Of a DNA stretch of 64,000 bases, positions 56,166 through 64,000 are shown piece after piece. Source of the DNA: Anthoceros angustus (lineage: Eukaryota; Streptophyta; Anthocerotopsida; Anthocerotales; Anthocerotaceae); the NCBI GenBank assembly GCA_010909165.1, contig VJWM01000187.1, forward strand, positions 310,001 through 374,000. The letters are read 5' to 3'. Under the pieces are notes generated by a model. The model was not told the origin of the DNA and made no database searches. It saw only the letters and a program-made list of their open reading frames with translations. Numbering within the stretch: position 1 is the first letter of the stretch; the number at the start of each line of letters is the position of its first letter. A program made the translations under genes and the position numbers.

Positions 56166-58343
56166 CGGCCTCCTCATTCATCTTCCAACATCACGAACTT
56201 CCTTGATGTCTGTGGAAACGAGGGTCTCCACCTCCTCCGCAGTGGTTCACCTCCTCTCGCCTCGTAACCTCCTGGACTCTCCTTCGCCCTCATTCTCCTC
56301 CAACACCGGATCAGGTGTCCCTTGTCTCGTCTCAGGTGGCCAAGGTGAATCCTCGCGCACCTTCCTCTTCTTCTTGTCTGTCTTCTCCTTCCGTCGGTCT
56401 ACCCTTCGTTCCTTCTCTCGCCGTTCGGATCGTGTGGTGACCTTAGCCACCAAGGGATCTTCTCCATCACTTACTTCTCCTGCATATCCCTCCTCCACAA
56501 TCCCTGAGTAGACCTGCAAAGCCTCTTGTGGTTCTTCTTCTTCTTCCGCCTCCACCGTCAACACCGGCGTGTTAGCTACCGCGATGGCCGTCTCCGTGTT
56601 GATGGGGATTGTCTCCGTTCTTTGGTTGGTGATTCGACTCGGCCGTATAGGCACGATGCGTAACACTCTGGGCACCTTGGATCTCCCACTTTGTGCCCCA
56701 ATTCTTTGCATACAGCGAGAAGGGCACATAGCCTACTGCGTCGAGGTTACGGGCGATGCAGCGCAGTGACTGGCATTCCACAGTTAAAACAACATCACGA
56801 GAGCGGACATTGGGCGTTGTGAAGGATCCGGCCTCCACGGTCTGGTGGCGGTCGTGAACTATAGCGCATCCTGAAGGCGCCGGTTGGTAAGTCGGCCTCC
56901 TCATTCATCTTCCAACATCACGCAACTTCCTTGCGATGCGGTGGAAGCGTGGGGTCTCCACCTCCTCCATGAGTGGTTGATCTCCTCTCGCCTCGTAACC
57001 TCCTGGACTCTCCTTCGTCGTCATTCATCCTCCTCCAACACCGGATCGGTGTCCCTTGTCTCGTCTCGGTGGCCAAGGTGAATCCTCGCGCACCTTCCTC
57101 TTCTTCTTCTTATACATCTTCTCCTTTCGGTCTACCCCACCGTTCCTTCTCTCGCCTTCGGATCGTGTGGTGACCCTAGCCACCAAGGGATCTTCTCCAT
57201 CACTTACTTCTCCTGCATATCCCTCCTCCACAATCCACAGTAGACTGCAAAGCCTCTTGTGGTTCTTCTTCTTCTTCCGCCTCCACCGTCAACATGCGTG
57301 TTAGCTACCGCGATGGCCGTCTCGTGTTGATGGGGATTGTCTCCGTTCTTTGGTTGGTGATTCGACTCGGCCGTATAGGCACGATGCGTAACACTCTGGG
57401 CACCTTGGATCTCCCACTTTGTGCCCCAATTCTTTGCATACAGCGAGAAGGGCACATAGCCTACTGCGTCGAGGTTACGGGCGATGCAGCGCAGTGACTG
57501 GCATTCCACAGTTAAAACAACATCACGAGAGCGGACATTGGGCGTTGTGAAGGATCCGGCCTCCACGGTCTGGTGAAACCGGTGCGTGAACTATAGCGCA
57601 TCCTGAAGGCGCCGGTTGGTAAGTCGGCCTCCTCATTCATCTTCCAACATCACGCAACTTCCTTGCGATGCGGTGGAAGCGTGGGGTCTCCACCTCCTCC
57701 ATGAGTGGTTGATCTCCTCTCGCCTCGTAACCTCCTGGACTCTCCTTCGTCGTCATTCATCCTCCTCAACACCGGATCGGTGTCCCTTGTCTCGTCTCGG
57801 TGGCCAAGGTGAATCCTCGCGCACCTTCCTCTTCTTCTTCTTATACATCTTCTCCTTTCGGTCTACCCCACCGTTCCTTCTCTCGCCTTCGGATCGTGTG
57901 GTGACCCTAGCCACCAAGGGATCTTCTCCATCACTTACTTCTCCTGCATATCCCTCCTCCACAATCCACAGTAGACACCGCAAAGCCTCTTGTGGTTCTT
58001 CTTCTTCTTAGCCTCCACCGTCAACACCGGCGTGTTAGCTACCGCGATGGTCTCCGTGTTGATGGGGATTGTCTCCGTTTGGTTGGTGATTCGACTCGGC
58101 CGTATAGGCGCGATGCACACTCCACAGGCACCTTGGATCTCCCACTTTGTGCCCCAATTCTTTGCATACAGCGAAGGGCACATAGCCTACGTCGAGGTTA
58201 CGGGCGATGCAGCGCATAGTGACTGGCATTCCACAGTTAAAACAACATCACGAGGGGACATTGGGCGTTGTGAAGGATCCGCCTCCACGGTCTGGTGGCG
58301 GTCGTGAACTATAGCGCATCCACGAAGGCGCCGGTTGGTAAGT
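56166..58343. repeat. Tandem triplication, about 0.72-0.73 kb x3, in the gag-protease region
   Basis: Units start at the repeated tcggcctcctcattcatctt (about 56166, 56892 and 57616), and the last ends at aagttggcctcattggctgc. Copies share the cacgatgcgtaacactctgg and cagcgagaagggcacatagc blocks. Differences are nearly all 1-10 base indels, many in C/G contexts such as ctccgtg versus ctcgtg. Confidence 0.85.
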
Positions 58344-58348
58344 TGGCC

Positions 58349-59478
58349 TCATTGGCTGCGGTGGTCGCCCTCCACCGCCAGCTTGTAAGCTTCATCAACA
58401 TACCGGTAGTCACACGGTGTATAGGCTTCTACAGTTGTTGCATGTCTTGGCGCTTTGACACACTCTCGATTCGTATGGCCTGATTGGTGACAGATCGAAC
58501 AATACACTAATACGCGGTGAAGGAGATCTCCTAGGCGCTGGTTGCGCGCTTTGACCTCCAATTCAGTCAATCTCCTTGTCAAAGCCTCAATTTGGTTGTT
58601 TAGACCTCCACCACCTATCGTGGCGTTGCTCCTCTCCATTCGGTGCGCTCCTTTACCTTCTTGTCTTTCTCGCTTGGCGCTCGGCCTCTTCTTCTTCGCT
58701 CAATCTTCTCCAAATCCTTCTTCATTCTCCTTCGTAGGCTCTGACTCCTCATCCGTGGGTGACTCGATGCGACTTCCTTGTTCGTGTCGTGAAGGCGAAG
58801 AATGAGAGGACGAGGAGAGCTGGAGGATCTGCCTCCCTTATGCTTCCCATGCTCCCTCCGCTTCTTCCTTGACGACCAAGCTCGCCTCGTAATCTTCAGC
58901 CAACTTCAATGCTCCTTAGTAGTCGTTCCTCTCCGACAAGAACATCCATCTTAGTGGGCAACCACTTACAAACCAATCTAACGCTCATCTGAATAGCCTC
59001 GTGGTAGGACCTGAACAAGCTGGTCTACACCTTGGAACGCGATCCAAGTAACTGTAGAACCTCTCCACGTAATCATACAGCGTTTCCTTCTTTCTCCTGC
59101 GGAGAGTCCTCAATCTCGCCAATGTATGATGTCCATGACTCAACCCTCTAAACCTTGTTAGGAACTCTGATTTGAAGTCTTCCCAATCTGTCGGTGGTGC
59201 AGTCCCATACGTCCTACTGTACCACTGTTGTGCGTGTCCTCTTAACAAACCCGGAAAAATTCGCAAACGGTCCGCCGCTGAATCCTCTAAATTAGCATGA
59301 GAGACATGCTCAAACGTGCGAATAAAAGCCTCGCATCGTCTCCCTTCTTCTTGTCTCCAAACTTCACATACTGCTGTCGACTATGTGGCTGCAATGAGCC
59401 ACCTCCTCCTACCGTGGTGCCTCCCCCTGCACCAACTCCACTCATGTTGGTGTTGTTGCACCGGGCGAACGACACCAC
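58349..59478 (-). pseudogene. Ty3/gypsy gag: capsid and CCHC nucleocapsid (copy 2)
   Basis: The frame 59266-58985 encodes the capsid core (RIFPGLLRGHAQQWYSRTYG, FLTRFRGLSHGHHTLARLRT and YVERFYSYLDRV). The frame 58639-58349 includes a Leu-rich linker and the intact zinc knuckle CSICHQSGHTNREC (CX2CX4HX4C). An upstream frame 59478-59287 gives a Gly-rich N-terminus with HSRQQYVKFGDKKKG. The reading frame is broken between domains. Confidence 0.85.
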
Positions 59479-59864
59479 CGCGCCCTGCTCTTCCGCTTAG
59501 TACACCTCGATGTGTCCGCCTCCGGAGGGTACCGCTCGATTGTTGTCTTGGACTCAGAATGTCCTTCCAATGTGACTCAGTACTCCTGGATCAATCGTCC
59601 TTCTTGGTTCTTCCAACTCTTCACCTTCACCGTGAAGTGCAAAATCTTCTTCTTCAAGTGCGTCGAGAAGGCACAAAATCCTCTTCCTCCCTCGAGCGCG
59701 TCTCTCGGACTTCTTTCTAGTTGATTCCTCCGTGTCGCCGAACTCTCTTGGTGAAATATATGGAGATGACCTTCCTCCGGATGCTCTTCGTTCACCACGT
59801 CCTCCGGTCATCGGCGTACATCTTCACACTCTCCATTCGAACAAAGAAAAACACACAACCCACT

Positions 59865-59880
59865 CCCGCAAGCGGCGCCA
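59865..59880 (-). promoter_or_regulatory. Primer-binding site of gypsy copy 2 (tRNA-Asp-like)
   Basis: The minus strand reads TGGCGCCGCTTGCGGG, similar to the copy 1 site and to the 3' end of tRNA-Asp, four bases from the LTR end at 59885. Confidence 0.72.
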
Positions 59881-59884
59881 AAAA

Positions 59885-60541
59885 TGTGGTGGGAGGTTCC
59901 GGGACCCCTCCCCTCAGAGCGGCCACACTTATCCCACTGTCTGTGCAAGAGGTTTCGTTCCCACGAAGGAGTGGGGAGCCCTTCCCACCTGGGAATGGAG
60001 GGTGTGCGCCTCCCCGACCGACCTCTCGACTCTCGACTCCGACAGTGCGCCGATGCGCCCCTCCTACTACCGCCCGGTGACCCACCCTCGGTAAGTCACA
60101 CTCTACGGCGATGACTCGTCGGCGGACCTCTCGCGCGAGAGGCACCGCCTAACTGCATGCGACCTTGGGGACCCCAAATCACCGTCTGATGGGCAATCCT
60201 CCCACCAGTTCTTACACTCCCTAAGACCCTTCTCATGACAAATTTGGGGCCGCCCCTCAAGCTCTTTTGTCATGCCTTGAAATTTCACCTTCCCCTCTTT
60301 TCTAGGTTTCTTCCTCCTCTCTTCTCTTTTTGTCTTACGGTTTTTAAGTAGGTGGCCTCAAAGGTTCTTAACCTACCTCCCAACAATCCCACTAACCCCT
60401 AGGGTCTTAATGACCCATTCACTCCCCTACCAACTATTTGCCTACTTCTTCTTGGCATGGACAGTGCCCTACCACCGCTCTTCCTTCTCTTTTGTCGGGG
60501 ACCGCTCGTCCGGATCTCTTCACCGCTGCACAGAGCCTCCA
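59885..60541 (-). mobile_element. 5' LTR of gypsy copy 2 (shortened)
   Basis: It starts tgtggtgggaggttccggg next to the primer site and contains the catcagacggtgatttgggg block (as reverse complement near 60195) and the ttaacctacctccc block near 60370. It is about 0.5 kb shorter than the 35474-36657 copy because most of the CT tract is missing. The right end abuts TFIIB-like coding DNA. Confidence 0.7.
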
Positions 60542-60544
60542 CTG

Positions 60545-61247
60545 TGATATCGAATTTTGTTTTCCGAGGGCACTCACGACTTGAAAGACCTCGCACTTTC
60601 CTTGCGCATTTCGAGCTGGAACAAAAGCAGTCTGCAAAATCCTTGGGCGGATAGCTTTGAGACGCGGATTTCCTCGGTGCGCTGCTCGTCATGCACGGCC
60701 CTCATTTCTAGGAGGTCCACCAACTTCCCAACAACCCCTGGTCAAGGCTATAGCTGCAGTACCCAAAGCCTCGTAGATTTCTTGCATTGACCGAGGAGTC
60801 CTTTCTTCTTTACAAGCCACGTACATAGCGGCCACACACGTCTCTTCACAACTCCCTTTTCTCAAGACCCTCGCCTTCTTGTACAAGGAACTTGCCAATA
60901 CTGCGTGTTGTGCACAATTCTCATTCTTCTGCGAGCTCGAAATCCTATCAAAGCGGATATCAGTCATTGCCATGAGTGGGAACCCGTGCATTCGTGTTCC
61001 AGGTGGATGCAACCCATTTTCCTTTGCTGTAGTGCGGATGCAAGTGGTTAGGCCAGCATGGTCGAGCAAGTCATCCGTGTCGTGGGGCGTCCCACACGCT
61101 CCTTCTCCTCGTGCTCGGTGTCATTATCGAACTTCCTATATTCCAAGGTTTCGCCGATCGACGTTCTTCTAACACTAGACCGCACTCTGCAAATGCCGCC
61201 TGCACTGCTGTCCTCATAAATCTGTCTTTATCTTGCACTCTAGACAT
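60545..61247 (-). pseudogene. TFIIB-like retrocopy, frameshifted and truncated
   Basis: The minus strand gives, in order, an AECGLVLE zinc-ribbon end (first Cys of the second pair is Phe) near 61165, a shifted-frame GETLEYRKFDNDTEHEE part like the TFIIB B-finger, then LLDHAGLTTCIRTTAKE (about 61069), the first cyclin repeat with SLYKKARVL, EETCVAAMYVACKEERTPRS and MQEIYEAL (60950-60750), and the second repeat start KDFADCFCSSSKCARKV ... KTKFDI (about 60650-60550). It is contiguous with no introns, so it is probably a processed copy. It stops at the gypsy LTR edge. Residue order fits TFIIB better than Brf. Confidence 0.7.
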
Positions 61248-62929
61248 TTCGACTCCATATTCTCGTCACGAGATAATTAAAAAGTGGAATGTGTAGCCTT
61301 GAAATCGTTAACCCACGAGGGCTTTGGACAATGAGTGACTAAGCACAATGATTGTTTTTCAAGAAGGATTCCACGGTGACCTTGAACCTTGACACCTTAC
61401 GAGGGCTTGTCCAATGTTTATGAATATATGTAAGTCGCATCCCTCATTTATATACCCAAGTTTTCCTTGGCCCTTGGGAATCTTACGTGGAATTTTGCAT
61501 CCGAAACCCCTAATTACCATGGGCCAAGGAACAATCATCCTTGGATTTCATCCCTTTTTTCCCCTTAAATTCGCCCCACTTCCTTGAGGTTGATTCCGTC
61601 CTTGGACTTTGGCCTCACAAATTTTTCCACAAAGTTCTTCTAACGGACGCCAAGAGTCCGCTAGCCTACTGCGCCTCGGACGCCGGAGTCTGCCGTCCTA
61701 TTGGCGCACTCCGACACCAAGGCCAAGATGCAGTCCGTCGGCCTACCCGATCGAGCCTCCCACTCCCCAATGCGACGCTCTCGGCCCACGGTTTAGGGTT
61801 ATCGGGCCTACCACTCCCGAGTCGCCGTCCTTCGGCCCTCCGTGAGACTTCTCACCGGTGAGTGCACGTCGCGTGCAATCCCGACCAGAATCGGTGAAGC
61901 TTGAGAAACCGTTTTAATTTTTGAAAGTGTTTCGTAGAAAGGGCCTATGTAAATTAGCCTACTTGTACCAAATATCAAAGGCTATCGCATCAAGCTATGT
62001 TGGAGCTTGAAATGACAACTTGCATGCAGAGAAGGAAGTCAACCAAGAACAACCTTTAGACTAAACCACATCCTTGTAGAGGCGGTGAAAACCAAGCGTG
62101 GGATGAAAACAATCACTACTATTCAAGTTTTGAAAAGGGTGGAGACCCCATTAAAAGCGTTGAGCGTTTTTAGAGGACTTAACTTTCTGAAGGAGAAGCT
62201 CTTTTGCCCACCAAAATTTTCAAACCTCCTAGGAGCAAAGATTTGCATAGTACTAAATTGCAATCAAGAATGTAGGTCGCTAGAATGAAGGTGGCGAGAT
62301 AGTCTAAAATCTTATGTGAAACGAGTCATGTCCATGCACACGATGTTTGATTTAACGTAAGCAAAAATCTTGTCACTAAAGGGCGTGGAAAGGTATTTTT
62401 CAATCCATGAAGTCCATCGGCAAACCTTTAACTTGCATGGTCGGAGTGTGCATGAGTGTAAGTGTTGGGAATGCGTGTTGACGATGCCGACCGTGGAATG
62501 CGATGCGGATGTATGGATGGGCGCGGTCGGATGCATAGGATTCAAACATTGATTAATGGAGGAGTCTGTCACGGCATATATGTCGACTATGTGCGACGCG
62601 ACATACTCCTCACATCATTCTTGGCACCGGGACAAACATTTGACCCCTTGCTTGCAAGCATAACAAATTGGCCGTCATAATGCACATCTATTGATACATT
62701 TAATTTTACGTAGTGAGAAAAAGTCATGACCATCTGCATGCTAGTATGTGAGCTCAGCACACAGTGAGCTATTTGATTGAAGGCAAGTTCACAAGATAAT
62801 CTAAGGCTCAATTCTGAGCTCTTCCAAACAAAAATTCCACTTTGCAAAAACCATGCTTGCATTTTATAACGGATGCATGCGGACGCAAAAATCGGTAAGT
62901 GCTCTTGGCGTACTCACCGCCACGTAGTC
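61248..62929. other. Intergenic/repeat DNA, no supported gene
   Basis: Only short overlapping ORFs are present. A TATA-like tttatataccc near 61451 and gggccaaggaac near 61522 recall the LTR-type sequences at 22.97 and 51.7 kb. A segment around 62.3-62.9 kb has weak internal inverted similarity (gtcatgtccatgcac versus gtcatgaccatctgc). Confidence 0.4.
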
Positions 62930-63225
62930 GCTGCTGCAGGGGCCTCTCGACGCGCCCAGCTTGAATTTTTTCTGGTAGTGCAGTGAATTTTAGAGAGAAT
63001 TGACCTTTTGGTCATTGTTTTACCAGAGTAAAATTCATTACAATATAGTAGAAAATCATCTACCATCAAGGTACAAAACAATGAACCATCCAAGTGGGTA
63101 AAATCATCTACCATCAAGGTAGAAAATAGAGCACTAGAGTAGAAAACATGACGACCAAGTGAATACCAGGTCTAGAAGCTCATTCTAGAAATCCCACCAA
63201 AATCGCTAATCGACAAAACATTTTC
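62930..63225 (+). repeat. Dispersed repeat shared with the copia-interrupting insertion
   Basis: The blocks gaattttagagagaattgac, ttggtcattg, gtaaaattcattacaa and agaaatcccaccaaaatc occur in the same order at 40955-41215. Both begin near an acgta..gtcgc start followed by ggcctc. Divergence is high, so the copies are old. Confidence 0.7.
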
Positions 63226-63491
63226 ATTAAATAATATTCATGCGGATCCGGGATATACAAAAACCAACAAAGAAACCTTTTCTTTGCGAGTTTCTGTATA
63301 TCCGTAATGGCATGAACAAATTCAACTAATGAAGAGTAAATACCAATAGATTGAACTCTGCTAGATTGAACTCTACTTCAACAACAATGGAACCTACAAA
63401 CAAAACGAAAACAGCACACAAACCGTGATTAGGCTGATACTAGAAAACACTGGAAATAATCATAGCAAATACTTAAGAAATGATACTCACC
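63226..63491. other. AT-rich DNA, no gene seen
   Basis: Only short AT-rich ORFs are present, with no motif recognised. The stretch may be the 3' flank of the minus-strand edge gene. Confidence 0.35.
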
Positions 63492-64000
63492 TTATTTAGG
63501 GAAATTTACTGTACAATTATACAGATTGAAAACGTAATTTTCACGACCACTTGGCTTGATTGGCACTTGTACAAAGATCATCATTCGGCAACCAATTGAT
63601 GAAGGCGAGGACTTGGACGAAATTGTCCCTCTTCCCGCAAGGTGACAACCTAATAAAATACAACCATTGATTTTCAATGTATGATTAATAAAGAGCATAA
63701 GAAAACTTACCAATCACGGATTTTCGCGAGATAGCGGCAAATATCTCGAGGCACATTTCCTCGCTCTGTTCTCTTTCCACGCAGCCTTGAACCTCTTGCT
63801 CTATCTGCTGCGCTTGATTTCTCTTGATGCTTAATGTGCTCTTGTCTCCTCTCCACATTTCTCCGCCTCAATCTCAAGGGCTTTCTCTCTTTTGCTTAGA
63901 GACTCGTAATTCAAGCGCTTTACGCCTCTCTATAAGAGCCTCCAAATCCTTTTGCCTGAAACTCCAATTGCTTCATCATCATACTCCAATTCCCGCGATC
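63492..64000 (-). CDS. Possible 3' exons of an edge-truncated gene, coiled-coil
   Basis: The terminal exon 63649-63492 ends KPSGRENYVFNLYNCTVNFP and a stop, with acceptor ttttattag just before 63649. The exon to its right ends at 63711 with donor ATTG|GTAAGT, leaving a 61-base intron. The upstream exon is Glu/Lys/Arg-rich (LEALIERRKALELRVSKQKR) like a coiled coil, but its frame is broken by a stop near 63870, so this may be a pseudogene. The family is not recognised and the gene runs off the right edge. Confidence 0.3.

Larger units (their letters stand above)
47440..60541 (-). mobile_element. Ty3/gypsy element, minus orientation (gypsy copy 2), decayed
   Basis: In element sense, a 5' LTR (60541-59885), a tRNA-Asp-like primer site (59880-59865), gag, protease, RT, RNase H and integrase occur in the order PR-RT-RH-IN typical of Ty3/gypsy, then a non-coding interior (50.0-52.6 kb), then LTR DNA at 49.7-47.4 kb. 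I infer one element, but the interior also carries an arm of the inverted repeat, and bases flanking the two outer ends do not match, so a chimera is possible. Confidence 0.55.

Noticed and set aside
47440-60541. A simple full-length gypsy element with clear target-site duplication
   Set aside because: Five-base flanks at the two outer ends do not match, and the left flank duplicates the inverted-repeat arm. It is kept only as a tentative composite.

Overview
The window is nuclear DNA of a land plant. It has GT-AG introns, a cytosolic-type tRNA-Trp, a Toc159-type chloroplast import receptor, a type II peroxiredoxin, and many plant Ty3/gypsy and Ty1/copia retroelements primed by tRNA-Asp and initiator tRNA-Met. 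A seed-free lineage such as a moss is plausible from the gene style, but I cannot prove it from sequence alone.

Layout. From 1 to 18.2 kb is a gene-rich arm. In order it holds a left-truncated minus-strand gene with a TATA box (1-233); a three-exon condensation-domain acyltransferase-like gene (1666-3631, +); an exact 51-bp minisatellite (3932-4318); a three-exon type II peroxiredoxin (4705-5444, -); tRNA-Trp (7007-7078, -); two inverted copies of a terminal-inverted-repeat transposon (7.25-9.37 kb); an intronless Toc159-family receptor (9706-14340, +); and a nine-exon gene for a SirB1-like/TPR protein (16076-18217, +).

From 18.25 kb to about 60.5 kb is a retrotransposon block. A decayed minus-strand gypsy copy (18.25-25.2 kb, protease and gag, tRNA-Asp primer site at 25.73 kb) is followed by tandemly duplicated LTR-like DNA. 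Two copies of a copia LTR with initiator-Met primer sites lie at 30.6 and 32.5 kb. A large imperfect inverted repeat has arms at about 31.25-38.2 and 45.8-51.7 kb. Its loop carries a copia element split by a 3.77-kb insertion flanked by TACGTA. A second minus-strand gypsy element (47.4-60.5 kb) carries gag, protease, RT, RNase H and integrase, all frameshifted. It ends inside an intronless TFIIB-like pseudogene (60.5-61.25 kb). The right end is sparse, with a repeat shared with the copia-interrupting insertion and a possible partial gene at the edge.

How it fits together. The intact genes are unrelated housekeeping or plastid functions, not an operon or cluster. The most unusual signal is in the repeat block. 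Four separate tandem duplications (0.72 kb x3, 1.08 kb x2, 1.62 kb x2, 1.93 kb x2) have short junction homology, and their copies differ mainly by 1-4 base indels at G/C runs rather than substitutions. Either this locus decays by an indel-rich route or the repeat block is under-polished long-read sequence. That question should be settled before any reading-frame claim in 18-61 kb is trusted.
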